Positions 9,426-18,806 of a stretch of DNA of 49,411 bases are shown here, one piece after another; within the stretch, counting starts at the first letter, position 1; each line of letters starts with the position of its first letter. Where the stretch lies: NCBI GenBank assembly GCA_949373085.1, contig CASICJ010000011.1, positions 1 to 49,411 on the forward strand, read 5' to 3'. Under the pieces are notes generated by a model. That model made no database searches, was not told the DNA's origin, and saw nothing but the letters and a program-made list of their open reading frames with translations. This stretch comes from an uncultured Verrucomicrobiales bacterium (GTDB taxonomy: Bacteria > Verrucomicrobiota > Verrucomicrobiia > Verrucomicrobiales > Akkermansiaceae). The translations under genes were made by a program, and so were the position numbers.

Positions 9426-9545
9426 TCTTAAGCGGTTTTCGAGTTGAAGTCGAAGGAGGCCCAACCTAGCGCGCCGATAAAAGAAGAGTGTATGCTCCAA
9501 AAAGGAGAATACTGCTCTGAGAATACTAAGATAAGCTTCCTTAAT

Positions 9546-12308
9546 TTATTCGTTTTCGACGACCCGCAAGAAGAGCTTATCGATTTCCGGATTCAAGTTT
9601 GTGAAGCTAAAGGTCGTCATCTCACCTTGAGATGCAATGCTGTCATTGATATCGGTTTCAAAATCGAACAGATCTGTTGAGGTGAACACAGAATAGGTTC
9701 GATTGTCTCGTGAGTTCCATGTGAGAGACACTTGTTTTGTCTCTTTGTCATATGAAAAAGCTATGACCTCCAGAGGAGCCAAGGATCCGGCCTCTCCGAA
9801 ATACTCAATCTCTGCCAAGGCATGGTTTGATCCCCCTGTCCGGGTCACATCGTAACGGATGAATTTGTAAGGATTTGAAGCAGAGGGAAGGTCAATACGA
9901 GCAGTCTGGTTCCGCGTCGCACCCCAGATAGAAGGAGCGTCGATACGCTCGTAGATGGTCTCAAAAGTGATGCCATCGTTTGATCCCTGAATTTGGAAAT
10001 CAAGAGGATCACGAGCAGGAGTGTCATTACTTGAAGTCAGGGTGAAGTGAGTCAGCGAAACTGGGTTTTCAAACTCGACGGTTGCAAAAACCGGAGCTCC
10101 ACCACAGCAAAGTTTGTTTTGTCCGCCGCCCGTTAGGTTATCGAACATGTCAAATGATCCCTCACTTCCGCCAAAGTTTCCGAAGTATTCCTCAGCATTT
10201 GCAGTGATTGAAACCCAGTTGAAATTTGTGCCGGCAGTTTGGCCGACATCTCCATTAGGAAAAATAGTCTCACCCTCTGTGCCATCATCTTCAGGATCGG
10301 TCAGATCACCTCCAAGGAGGCCGTCGATTAGAGTGATCGTAGCAATTGCTGACTTGCTTTGGGGATCGTTGGGATCAGTAAAATTTTCAACTTCAAATCC
10401 GTCTTTTTGATCGTCATCGTCCGTATCGGGAAGATTCGGATCCGATCCGGTCTTGGTGACGGATATAAATGTGCCCCCACCATCTTCGACTCCGTCTAGA
10501 AGTCCGTCGCTGTCGCTATCGGGATTGAGGGGGTTCGTTCCGGTCTGGGAGGCACTCACAAAAGTGCCTGTGCCATCCTCGACTCCATCCTTTAGCCCAT
10601 CGCTATCAGTGTCGTCGTTGCTAGGATCGAGCCCGCTTTCAGATTCTTCGAGGTTTGTTAGACCATCCATGTCAAAATCGTCATCGGGTCCTTCCGAAAG
10701 GTCGCCAAAAAAGTTTGTTTCAAAATCATCATCGAGACCGTCCATGTCCGAATCAAGTTCATCTTTAAAAGAGGTTTCCAGAAGTTCATAATCTGCAACA
10801 TTGAATGGAATAGCAGTCTTGTCACCTTCTTCCTTCGCCACAAATAGCTGAACTTGTGCTCCACCTCCTCTCTCCCAATAGACAAATTCCATCACATGGT
10901 TTCCGTAGGCTAGTGAAATTGCTCCGAGTGTGGTAGTTGAACCACGATTACGATCGTCAATCGTGGCGATTTCTCCATCGATAAATAGCCCGCCACCGTC
11001 ATCCGAGTTAAAGCCAAAGGTATATATACCCGGTTCACTGATAAAGATTGTGCCACTAGCGATCAACCCATAGTCATCGGCGGCAAGATCTTGTGTTCCC
11101 AAGACAGGGAATGGGCGTGGATTCGGGAAGGGGCCGTTGGCAGTGTCTCGGAAGTTAATCGAGATCTCGGCCGTGCTGGTTTCGGCGATAATATTCGCCG
11201 GTGTTTCAAACAGGGCGCGGGTATCAGCGATTGAATTTAGACCCACTAATGAAGTGGCATTTCGAACTGACCATCCAGTCGGAACGCTGGCGTCGTCGTT
11301 CGGATCGGTCGATGATTTAATTTCAGAGCCGTCGCTGAAGCCGTCATTGTCGGAGTCAGAGAGACTCGGGTTGGTTCCGGTATTATTCTCATCAACAAAA
11401 ATGCCGGTGTTGGTTTCAACGAGGTCGAATAATCCATCGCTGTCGGTGTCCGCATTCAAAGGATTGGTTCCGGTATTGCTGCTGCTGACGTAAATCCCAG
11501 TATTGGTTTCCACGCCGTCTAAAAGCCCGTCGTCATCCGTGTCGTCATCTTGGGGATCGCTCCCCGCGATGTATTCATCAAGGTTGATCAAACCATCCAA
11601 ATCAAGATCGCCCGACGCATCATCTACTGTTTTGTCCAGTCCATTGTCATCTTCATATAGGTCCGGCATGCCGTCACCATCCGCATCGTTGGTAGTCGAG
11701 ACCTTGATCGAATTAATTTCCCAGTTTGGAATATTGGTTCCGCGGGCGCCTTCGTCAAATGCTCCGACGAAGCGAATCTGAATATTGGAGCCGGCAGTCA
11801 CACCGCCGACCCTCGCTATACTGGTGATAAAGGTCCCGTCTAGATAACCAGGGGAATCCATACTAAATCCATCAAGATCTTTTAAAACATGGTTTCCAAT
11901 CAGTGGGTTAATGTTGGTGTATCCATTCTGGGTAAAGGCTGATCGAGGCACGTTTGTAAATTCACCACCATCGATTGAGAGTTGCAGACCAGCACCATCC
12001 CAATCGCCGCCTTCAATACTGTATCGATGATCAAAACTTACTTGGATCCCAGCTGTCGATGGAACCGCTATTGTGGGGCTCGTAATGGTATTCGTCGCAG
12101 GTCCGGAGTCATCGCCTTCAATCGACCAAGTTCCAGTCCCCGCGCTGTAAAATGCCGGAATCGGCGTGTTGCCAGTCGCTTCCTGAACAAAACCACCATC
12201 ACTGTCAGCAAAGTCCTCGACCAGTAAATCGGCGGCCTTCGCTAAATTGAAAGAAATAAGCGCCACTATCGCCGCAGTTGTAGAGAATTTGTAGTTAAGG
12301 TTTATCAT
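9546..12308 (-). CDS. secreted TSP3 / PA14 / discoidin-like multidomain protein
   Basis: A large exported protein of unknown role, probably at the cell surface and possibly carbohydrate-binding. A signal peptide covers about residues 1-26 (ends NLAKAA). An N-terminal beta domain follows (27-205), then a first block of thrombospondin type 3 calcium-binding repeats (208-340) of D-x-D-x-D-G-L-x-D form. A PA14-like domain (about 345-500, with FGFNSDDGGGLFIDG) is followed by a second TSP3 block (516-650). An F5/8 type C (discoidin)-like domain lies at about 700-838 (FQIQGSNDGITFETIY). A C-terminal module of about 70 residues contains YSVFTSTDLFDFE. There is no PEP-CTERM tail. The repetitive GAC/GAT-rich DNA at 10.38-10.75 and 11.28-11.69 kb is due to the TSP3 repeats. 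The gene is monocistronic and converges with rhaB. No catalytic domain was recognised. Confidence 0.88.
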   Translation of the reverse strand: MINLNYKFSTTAAIVALISFNLAKAADLLVEDFADSDGGFVQEATGNTPIPAFYSAGTGTWSIEGDDSGPATNTITSPTIAVPSTAGIQVSFDHRYSIEGGDWDGAGLQLSIDGGEFTNVPRSAFTQNGYTNINPLIGNHVLKDLDGFSMDSPGYLDGTFITSIARVGGVTAGSNIQIRFVGAFDEGARGTNIPNWEINSIKVSTTNDADGDGMPDLYEDDNGLDKTVDDASGDLDLDGLINLDEYIAGSDPQDDDTDDDGLLDGVETNTGIYVSSSNTGTNPLNADTDSDGLFDLVETNTGIFVDENNTGTNPSLSDSDNDGFSDGSEIKSSTDPNDDASVPTGWSVRNATSLVGLNSIADTRALFETPANIIAETSTAEISINFRDTANGPFPNPRPFPVLGTQDLAADDYGLIASGTIFISEPGIYTFGFNSDDGGGLFIDGEIATIDDRNRGSTTTLGAISLAYGNHVMEFVYWERGGGAQVQLFVAKEEGDKTAIPFNVADYELLETSFKDELDSDMDGLDDDFETNFFGDLSEGPDDDFDMDGLTNLEESESGLDPSNDDTDSDGLKDGVEDGTGTFVSASQTGTNPLNPDSDSDGLLDGVEDGGGTFISVTKTGSDPNLPDTDDDDQKDGFEVENFTDPNDPQSKSAIATITLIDGLLGGDLTDPEDDGTEGETIFPNGDVGQTAGTNFNWVSITANAEEYFGNFGGSEGSFDMFDNLTGGGQNKLCCGGAPVFATVEFENPVSLTHFTLTSSNDTPARDPLDFQIQGSNDGITFETIYERIDAPSIWGATRNQTARIDLPSASNPYKFIRYDVTRTGGSNHALAEIEYFGEAGSLAPLEVIAFSYDKETKQVSLTWNSRDNRTYSVFTSTDLFDFETDINDSIASQGEMTTFSFTNLNPEIDKLFLRVVENE

Positions 12309-12395
12309 GACTAATAGTCTAACAGGATCATGCCAGTAACAGACTTTGGCGTTGGGACGTCAAGTTGTTTCTAAAAATGGTCAAGGTGGATGCCT

Positions 12396-12710
12396 TTACC
12401 TTTTAACAAGAAGTGTCGGACGGGAATTTGGAGCAAGACGTTTAGGGTTTTCTATGAGTTTTTCGATTTTGAATCCTTGGGCCTTGATCATTTGAAGCGG
12501 TTCGGTGAAGTCGGAAAGGATATCTGCTTGATCCTTCGATAAGATCAAAAGTAATTACGATTGGGGGATCCCATGATGGACCGCCTATAATTTTCATTGA
12601 CCCATAGAACCCAGTAGTCTTTTGGGATTAAATTTGTGCCAAATGGATCAAAACGAACTTCGAATTTGCCGTTGCCAATCAGCTTGGGAAACGATTTAGG
12701 ACGCTTCAAT
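12396..12710 (-). pseudogene. decayed lipocalin (Blc-like) gene remnant
   Basis: Read on the minus strand, 12700 down to about 12550 encodes PKSFPKLIGNGKFEVRF and then DYWVLWVNENYRRSIMGSP, the usual YWV...Y..(A/S)(I/V)(M/V)G.P block of bacterial lipocalins. At 12543-12550 the frame breaks: inserting one base (TGATC to TGGATC) restores the expected Y-x-W-I-L-S junction. The continuation ILSKDQADILSDFTEPLQ...QGFKIEKLIENPKR runs to the stop codon at 12396-12398. Upstream of the PKSF segment the frame is closed by a TAA codon, and the G-x-W-Y N-terminal motif is absent. Both a frameshift and loss of the 5' part argue for a true relic and not a single sequencing error. Lipocalins of this family are outer-membrane lipoproteins binding lipids. 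Confidence 0.7.
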
Positions 12711-12960
12711 TAGGAGGTTGTCGAAGTGATTCAGGATTTCAGCAAATTATGGTCCCATTGAATTATTTTGCTACAGCGTTAAGCTTCTGAAGCTATGGGG
12801 TTGACACATTTAGGTAGAAAATAGCGCGAAGCCCCTCATTTTAAGACCGAACAGGCAAGGAAGTAAGCAATGGTTGTTTTGGCGAATGGCCTAGTCGATA
12901 AATCACCAGTAATCCTAGAGGGGTTCGAAAATTTAAAGCTCTTATATTAAGCGGCTTATG
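12711..12960. other. intergenic, upstream part of the act operon control region
   Basis: No gene is recognised here. An open frame of 71 codons on the minus strand overlapping the actA start shows no family features and was discounted. A TATATT box at 12943-12948 could be a -10 element for the respiratory operon, but I found no matching -35 sequence at a normal spacing. Confidence 0.35.
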
Positions 12961-12964
12961 GAGC

Positions 12965-12982
12965 TTGTGAAATTTTTCACAA
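12965..12982. promoter_or_regulatory. CRP/FNR-family palindrome, site 1
   Basis: TTGTGAAATTTTTCACAA contains the exact CRP-type core TGTGA-N6-TCACA (12966-12981) with symmetric flanks. It lies 47 bases before the actA start codon and 25 bases upstream of a second identical core. The family of the cognate regulator is inferred; the palindrome itself is seen directly. Confidence 0.72.
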
Positions 12983-12989
12983 ATTCCCC

Positions 12990-13007
12990 TTGTGAAACAA
13001 TTCACAT
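12990..13007. promoter_or_regulatory. CRP/FNR-family palindrome, site 2
   Basis: TTGTGAAACAATTCACAT contains a second TGTGA-N6-TCACA core (12991-13006), ending 22 bases before the actA ATG. This is too close to the start codon for a class I/II activator site with a promoter downstream. The pair therefore more likely overlaps or follows the promoter and represses, or the start site lies within it. Confidence 0.7.
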
Positions 13008-13028
13008 GCTCATAAGAGTCTTTCAGCG

Positions 13029-13790
13029 ATGGCAAACTTTTTTCCCCGTTGGACAAACTTATTGCCGCTGAAAATTGCGGTTTGTCTTGGAGCTCTTGGT
13101 GCTGGCGTAGTTGCTGGAATCACCTACTATGCAACGCCTAAGGCACAAAGGGTTGGCTACCAGCCCACTCAGCCCATTCATTTTGATCACAATCTTCACG
13201 TGGACCAGCTTGGTATGGATTGCCGTTATTGTCACAGTTTCGTTGAACATTCCGGCCACGCCAACGTTCCGACTGCCAACACGTGCTGGAATTGCCACCA
13301 GCATGTGAAAAAGGGTTCACCCAAGCTAGCGGCCTTACGCTCTGCCATGGGGGTGGATGAATTCCATAGCCCGATTCTTGATGATGGAGGAAGCCCAGTC
13401 GACGGGAAGCCTATCGAGTGGGTCCGTGTCCACAAGGCGCCGGATTACGTCTACTTCAATCACTCGGCTCACCTAAACCGGGGAATTTCATGTGTGAGCT
13501 GTCACGGGGAGGTTAACAAGATGGAAAAAGTCTATCATGCTGAGTCCCACTCAATGGGATGGTGTCTCGATTGCCACCGCGCCCCCGAGAAGCACCTCCG
13601 TCCACTGGAGGAAGTTTTTAATCTCAACTACGATCCTAAAATTTATCTGCAAGACAACGAAGTCATCGACACCGAAGGCTTGATCGTTGGAAAAGGAGAG
13701 CGAATCGAAGAACCTAAAGATTTTGGCAAATTCCTCCGCCTGCATTGGGGAGTTCAGCCGAAGGAGTCCTGTGCGACTTGTCACCGTTAA
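13029..13790 (+). CDS. actA: alternative complex III subunit ActA, pentahaem cytochrome c
   Basis: This is the multihaem subunit of alternative complex III, a menaquinol:cytochrome c oxidoreductase that replaces the bc1 complex. One N-terminal membrane anchor (about 12-34) is followed by a periplasmic domain with five CxxCH haem sites: CRYCH 65-69, CWNCH 86-90, CVSCH 155-159, CLDCH 179-183 and CATCH 248-252. Five haems is the usual number for ActA. Additional histidines such as HFDH (51-54) and FNHSAH (143-148) fit bis-histidine ligation of the cytochrome c7/c3 type. It is the first gene of the operon, directly behind two CRP-type palindromes, and actB follows after 15 bases. There is no Shine-Dalgarno sequence. 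Confidence 0.95.
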   Translation: MANFFPRWTNLLPLKIAVCLGALGAGVVAGITYYATPKAQRVGYQPTQPIHFDHNLHVDQLGMDCRYCHSFVEHSGHANVPTANTCWNCHQHVKKGSPKLAALRSAMGVDEFHSPILDDGGSPVDGKPIEWVRVHKAPDYVYFNHSAHLNRGISCVSCHGEVNKMEKVYHAESHSMGWCLDCHRAPEKHLRPLEEVFNLNYDPKIYLQDNEVIDTEGLIVGKGERIEEPKDFGKFLRLHWGVQPKESCATCHR

Positions 13791-13805
13791 ATTTACCTGC
13801 CTGAG

Positions 13806-16800
13806 ATGAGCAAACGCGTCTGGAACCCACCTGTTACTCCAAACAAAGGAGATACCACAACCGCCTGGCGTAGTCTCGGCGAGAAGGAAGGCACCGAGAA
13901 CTTCCGTAAGCTCCTTGATCGTGAATTCCCGCAAGGGGATACACTTGATGAAGAGGAGCAAAAGCTGTCCCGTCGGAACTTCACCAAGTTAATGGGAGCT
14001 TCGAGCGCTCTTGCTGGTATCGGCTTAGTATCTTGCCGTCGTCCCGAATCTTACATCGTGCCCTATAAAAAGGCTCCTGAATGGATTATTCCTGGAACGC
14101 CGCTTTTTTACGCTAGTACGCGCCCATCGGCAGCTGGAGCGATTCCTTTGGTGGTAACGACTTATGAAGGCCGCCCGACAAAGCTTGAGGCTAACCACGA
14201 TCATCCTGATGCTTCCGGAACTTGTGCACAAACCCAAGCTTCGGTTCTTGATCTCTATTCTCCTTCCCGGTCCCGTAAGATCCTCAAAGGAGGCAAGGAA
14301 GCGACAAAGAGCGAGCTTAAGGCGTCGCTTCAATCTCTAGATCTTGCCAAGACGGCCTTGGTTTTTGGGAATGATGATTCTCCCACTCGTAACCGCCTGG
14401 CGCAAAGTTTAGCCGACAAAGGGGCTACTCTAGTTTCCTATGAGGCAACTTCAGGCGTGCCGCTTTCACCCGGGATTTCGTTTGTCGTCGATTTTGCGAA
14501 GGCGTCCCGTATTCTTTCTCTTGATTGTGACTTCCTTGAGACTGATCCCATCGGAAGCTCCAAGGCTTTTTCGGCAAAGCGTCAGGGCGGGAACGCAAAT
14601 TACGATCAAGAAGGAGACGTCAATCCTGACAAGATGAATCGCCTTTACCAGGTCGAGACCCAGTTCAGCCTCACTGGTGGAATGGCGGATCACCGACTTA
14701 GGGTTGCGCCAAGTCGAGTCGAACTCATCGCGGGCGCTATTGCTGCCGCATTTGAGATCGGTTCTTTCAAAGTAGGGGTTGAGGACAAAAGGGCTCTATT
14801 TCCTGGTGCTGAAGATCCAGAAGGCGAATTTGATACTTGGATCGCCGAGTGCAAAAACGATCTTGAAACTGCTGGCACGGGTGCCTTGGTTCTCGCTGGT
14901 TCTCGCCAGAGCAGAGTTGTCAAACAGATTGCGGCTGCTCTCAACGAAAAGCTTAGTTCCTCAGCAATTCGTCCGGTTCAGACCGACCTTGGGAAATACG
15001 GAGACCTTGCTGACCTCACCAGAAAGCTTGAAAATGGTTCCATTGAGAATGTGGTGTTTCTAACCCCATCAAATCCTGTCTTTGATGCCGATGGCTTTGC
15101 TGAGGTTCTTTTAAAAGCAAAGGTTTCGATTCATTTTGGTCTCCGCACAGACGCAACGGCATGGGCTTGTAATTGGCACATTCCTGCGGCTCACTATCTT
15201 GAAAGTTGGGGTGATGCCCGCACAGAGAACGGTGTTTATTCTCTCATCCAGCCGATGATTCTGCCTCTATACGGTGGACTTTCTGAGCTGGACCTTTTAC
15301 ATATCCTTTGTGGGGGAGATCTTCCTCAAGGCGAGTTTTTCCCAGCAATGGGCGAGGTCAAGACAACCCTAGCCGAGTTGACTGGTAAGTCAGATGACGG
15401 AACTTGGCGGAATGCGCTCACCAATGGGTTTGTCAAGGATACAGCCTATCGAGATAGCAAAGTCAACGTGACCGCGCCGGAGGTCAAGCCGACCCCGGCT
15501 CCTTCGCCAAATGCCTTAGAGGTAATCTTTGCGACTGATCATTCTCTCTTAGATGGTCGTTTCATTGACAATGCCTGGCTTCAAGAGGCGCCCGATCCCG
15601 TTACCAAGTTGACTTGGGATAATGCAGCCCAGATTTCACCGATTACAGCGAAGGAACTAGGTATTTACGACAAAGTGATTGCTTTAGAGCCGAAAACTCC
15701 GTTGATGCGTATCGGAACCAAGGTCAAGGTTTCTAAGCGCTACGAGACTGGCGAGGGCGAGGGGAATCATTCTCCTATGATCGATCTTGCCGTCAATGGT
15801 CGTGAGATCCGTGTGCCCGTTCTCATCGCCTATGGCCATGCTGATAATGCGATCACTCTTCCCGTCGGATATGGCCAAGCCGCCGATGACGGTCGGCAAG
15901 GAGCAGTCGAGTTTGACGAAAATGAGCCGGTAGTCGGTCACGTCGGTCTCAATACTGGCTTTAATGCCTACAGTCTCAGGATTAACGACACTCCTTATTT
16001 CGCTACCGGCGGTGTTGTTAAGAACACGGAGGACAAGTATCCAGTCGCGCTCACCCAAGAGCACAATTCTATGTATGGTCGTGCGCTTGCTCGCGAGATT
16101 TCGACCGATGATGTTGCTGGGAAGGGTGGCTTTGAGAAACAATTGGAAAATGTGAAGAAGCAGGGAATGGATTCCCATGCTCCACCCAACATTTCACTAT
16201 ACAAGCCGGAAGGAAGCGAGACTTGGTCCAAGACCGAACTTGCTAAGAAGACTCACCTTGCTGATGAAATTCACCAGTGGGGAATGGCGATCGACCTCAA
16301 CACCTGCACGGGCTGTAATGCTTGCCTCGTGGCGTGTCAGGCGGAGAATAATATTCCCGTTGTTGGTAAAAGCCAGGTTGCGATGGGGCGCGAGATGCAC
16401 TGGGTTCGGATGGATCGTTATTTCGCTTCTCAAGAGCATCCGGTCGAGCATGGTCACGTCAACCATTCCAAGGAGAATCCAGAGTGGGTTACCCAAAATC
16501 CCGAATCTATCCCTCAACCTGTGTCCTGTGTTCAATGCGAAATGGCTCCTTGCGAGACTGTTTGTCCGGTGAATGCTACCATTCACACAGAAGAGGGTCT
16601 CAACTCAATGGCATACAATCGCTGCATTGGGACGCGCTACTGTGCAAACAACTGCCCTTACAAGGCTCGTCGCTTCAACTTTTTCGACTACAACAAGCGC
16701 AACCCACTCATTAAAGGTAACCTTTACAAAGGTCCATTCGGCGAGAAGCAGGTTGGCGAGGCTCCATCAAAGCAGCGTAATCCAAACGTAACCGTACGCA

Positions 16801-17246
16801 TGCGCGGTGTCATGGAAAAGTGCACCTACTGTGTCCAACGTCTCGAGTCAGCCAAGATCAAACAGAAACAGCAACAGAAGGTTAATAAATATGCCTCTGG
16901 TAAGAAGTCTTACGAAGTCGCGGTGGATCGCGTGAAGGACCTTCGTATCAAAACCGATACCGTGAAGGTGGCCTGCGAAGATGCCTGTTCCTGCGGGGCC
17001 ATTTCTTTCGGAAATCTCCTTGATATCAAATCAAAAGTTGTCCGTGCCAAGGGTAATGTCCTTGATTCGATTAAGATTATTCAGGGGCCTGAGTATCAGG
17101 AAGTCGAAGGTAGCAAGCGAAATTACGACTTGCTTCAATACGTCAATACCCGTCCGCGCACGAGCTATCTAGCTCGTGTTAAGAATCCAAATCCTGCAAT
17201 GCCCGATGCAAAGTTCCTCGGCCAGGCAACAATCAATATTCATTAA
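13806..17246 (+). CDS. actB: alternative complex III subunit ActB, molybdopterin-like / iron-sulphur protein
   Basis: The large periplasmic subunit of alternative complex III. After an N-terminal cytoplasmic stretch there is a Tat-type signal (SRRNF at 55-59) with a cysteine after LVS (C77) that could be lipidated. Residues from about 80 to 800 resemble the molybdopterin oxidoreductase fold, which in ActB carries no molybdenum cofactor. The C-terminal part from about 820 is an iron-sulphur domain with four cysteine groups: CTGCNACLVAC starting at 834, CVQCEMAPCETVC starting at 908, CIGTRYCANNCP near 940, and CTYC near 1005 combined with CEDACSCG near 1059. The 1146-residue length is normal for the fused B1-B2 form. 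It is flanked by actA and actC in the conserved order. Confidence 0.95.
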   Translation: MSKRVWNPPVTPNKGDTTTAWRSLGEKEGTENFRKLLDREFPQGDTLDEEEQKLSRRNFTKLMGASSALAGIGLVSCRRPESYIVPYKKAPEWIIPGTPLFYASTRPSAAGAIPLVVTTYEGRPTKLEANHDHPDASGTCAQTQASVLDLYSPSRSRKILKGGKEATKSELKASLQSLDLAKTALVFGNDDSPTRNRLAQSLADKGATLVSYEATSGVPLSPGISFVVDFAKASRILSLDCDFLETDPIGSSKAFSAKRQGGNANYDQEGDVNPDKMNRLYQVETQFSLTGGMADHRLRVAPSRVELIAGAIAAAFEIGSFKVGVEDKRALFPGAEDPEGEFDTWIAECKNDLETAGTGALVLAGSRQSRVVKQIAAALNEKLSSSAIRPVQTDLGKYGDLADLTRKLENGSIENVVFLTPSNPVFDADGFAEVLLKAKVSIHFGLRTDATAWACNWHIPAAHYLESWGDARTENGVYSLIQPMILPLYGGLSELDLLHILCGGDLPQGEFFPAMGEVKTTLAELTGKSDDGTWRNALTNGFVKDTAYRDSKVNVTAPEVKPTPAPSPNALEVIFATDHSLLDGRFIDNAWLQEAPDPVTKLTWDNAAQISPITAKELGIYDKVIALEPKTPLMRIGTKVKVSKRYETGEGEGNHSPMIDLAVNGREIRVPVLIAYGHADNAITLPVGYGQAADDGRQGAVEFDENEPVVGHVGLNTGFNAYSLRINDTPYFATGGVVKNTEDKYPVALTQEHNSMYGRALAREISTDDVAGKGGFEKQLENVKKQGMDSHAPPNISLYKPEGSETWSKTELAKKTHLADEIHQWGMAIDLNTCTGCNACLVACQAENNIPVVGKSQVAMGREMHWVRMDRYFASQEHPVEHGHVNHSKENPEWVTQNPESIPQPVSCVQCEMAPCETVCPVNATIHTEEGLNSMAYNRCIGTRYCANNCPYKARRFNFFDYNKRNPLIKGNLYKGPFGEKQVGEAPSKQRNPNVTVRMRGVMEKCTYCVQRLESAKIKQKQQQKVNKYASGKKSYEVAVDRVKDLRIKTDTVKVACEDACSCGAISFGNLLDIKSKVVRAKGNVLDSIKIIQGPEYQEVEGSKRNYDLLQYVNTRPRTSYLARVKNPNPAMPDAKFLGQATINIH

Positions 17247-17276
17247 TCTGCGAATTCTTTCCAGCGACTGAAACCC

Positions 17277-18806
17277 ATGTCCGAAGCGACCACACAGTCT
17301 GAGAACAACACGAACGGGATCAAAATTCCTGTCCTCGAGCGTGAGGAGTTGATTCTTAATAAACGTTCCTACCACTGGATCACCGAGCGGATTTGTGGTG
17401 TTGTCGAAAATCGTCAGCCTTTTCTTTGGTGGATCCTTTTTATTCCGTCTGCCATTATTGCTCTTGTCGGAGTTGTTGGTGGCCTCACCTACCTCGTTTC
17501 TACCGGAGTGGGAGTTTGGGGTAATACCAACCGCGTCATGTGGGGATGGCCTATCGTGAACTTCGTTTTCTGGATTGGTATCGGACACGCCGGAACATTG
17601 ATTTCTGCGATTCTTTTCCTGACCCGTCAAAATTGGCGGACTTCTATCAATCGGGCCGCCGAAGCTATGACGATTTTCGCGGTGATGTGCGCGGGCATCT
17701 TCCCAGCCTTCCACGTGGGACGGGTTTGGATGGCTTGGTTTCTTGCTCCGATCCCTAACTCGAACGCGGTCTGGCAGAACTTTAAATCGCCGCTCCTCTG
17801 GGATGTCTTCGCGGTTTCGACCTACTTTACAGTTTCTTTGATCTTCTGGTTCCTTGGGATGGTCCCAGACCTCGCTACCATTCGCGATCGTTGTAAGCCA
17901 GGTATTCGGAAGTTCATGTATGGACTTTTCTCTTTGGGATGGCGTGGCGGTAACCGTCAGTGGAGCCATTACGAGATGGCTTATCTACTCCTCGCAGCGC
18001 TCTCGACCCCCCTCGTTCTCTCGGTGCACTCAGTCGTTTCGTTTGACTTTGCGACTTCGGTTGTTCCCGGATGGCACACCACTATTTTTCCTCCTTACTT
18101 CGTGGCGGGTGCGATCTTCGGTGGATTTGCGATGGTGCTAACCATCATGATTCCTGCACGGGCCCTCTACGGGCTGCATGACATGATCACGATGAAGCAT
18201 ATCGATAACATGTCGAAAATCATTCTCTTGACTGGCACGATCGTCGGTTATGCCTACTTGATGGAGCTCTTCATTGCGTTCTATTCGGGCGCTAAGTATG
18301 AGGGGGCAGCCTTCCTCTTCCGCATTGATGGGCCTTATTGGTGGGCTTATTATTGTATGATGGGTCTCAATGTTCTCTCCCCGCAGATTTTCTGGTTTAA
18401 GAAGTGCCGCGAAAATCTATGGGTTGTGATGGCCGTTGCGATGTGCGTGAACATTGGAATGTGGTTTGAGCGATTTGTTATCATTGTCACCACTCTAGCC
18501 CGGATGTGGCTTCCGGGTGACTGGAAGACTTATAGTCCGAGCGGGGTTGACATACTCACCTTTGTTGGAACGATCGGAATGTTCCTCGCTCTCTTTCTTC
18601 TGTTCCTCCGCTTCCTGCCTTGCATAAATATTGCGGAGGTCAAATGGACTCTTAAAGAAAGTGATGTTCACGATGAGGATAAAAAGGCTCATCCCGACAA
18701 AGGCATTGAAGTGATCGAAGCCTACCAATACGAATTACACGAGAATCCCGAAGGAGCCGCCAAGGAGGCTGGGATCAAAATTGAAACCTCAACTGCCGAG
18801 AGCTAA
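17277..18806 (+). CDS. actC: alternative complex III subunit ActC, NrfD-like quinol-binding membrane protein
   Basis: A polytopic NrfD/PsrC-family membrane subunit, one of the two that bind quinol and anchor ActB in alternative complex III. The sequence starts with the family motif [12 protein letters not shown] (about 29-40), which is typical of ActC. Successive hydrophobic helices follow, about ten in all, with conserved blocks such as [11 protein letters not shown] and [10 protein letters not shown]. At 509 residues it has a hydrophilic charged tail of about 60 residues. Its stop codon TAA is immediately followed by the actD ATG with no gap, indicating translational coupling. Confidence 0.95.
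   Translation: MSEATTQSENNTNGIKIPVLEREELILNKRSYHWITERICGVVENRQPFLWWILFIPSAIIALVGVVGGLTYLVSTGVGVWGNTNRVMWGWPIVNFVFWIGIGHAGTLISAILFLTRQNWRTSINRAAEAMTIFAVMCAGIFPAFHVGRVWMAWFLAPIPNSNAVWQNFKSPLLWDVFAVSTYFTVSLIFWFLGMVPDLATIRDRCKPGIRKFMYGLFSLGWRGGNRQWSHYEMAYLLLAALSTPLVLSVHSVVSFDFATSVVPGWHTTIFPPYFVAGAIFGGFAMVLTIMIPARALYGLHDMITMKHIDNMSKIILLTGTIVGYAYLMELFIAFYSGAKYEGAAFLFRIDGPYWWAYYCMMGLNVLSPQIFWFKKCRENLWVVMAVAMCVNIGMWFERFVIIVTTLARMWLPGDWKTYSPSGVDILTFVGTIGMFLALFLLFLRFLPCINIAEVKWTLKESDVHDEDKKAHPDKGIEVIEAYQYELHENPEGAAKEAGIKIETSTAES

Noticed and set aside
9444-9680. A 78-codon plus-strand frame after rhaB
   Set aside because: It overlaps the 3' end of the large secreted protein gene on the other strand, has no family features and contains no membrane or motif signal.
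10381-11690. Tandem DNA repeats or a microsatellite
   Set aside because: The periodicity comes from codons of TSP3 calcium-binding repeats in an intact reading frame.
12841-13056. A 71-codon minus-strand frame across the actA start
   Set aside because: It covers the CRP-type palindromes and the actA ATG and shows no family similarity.
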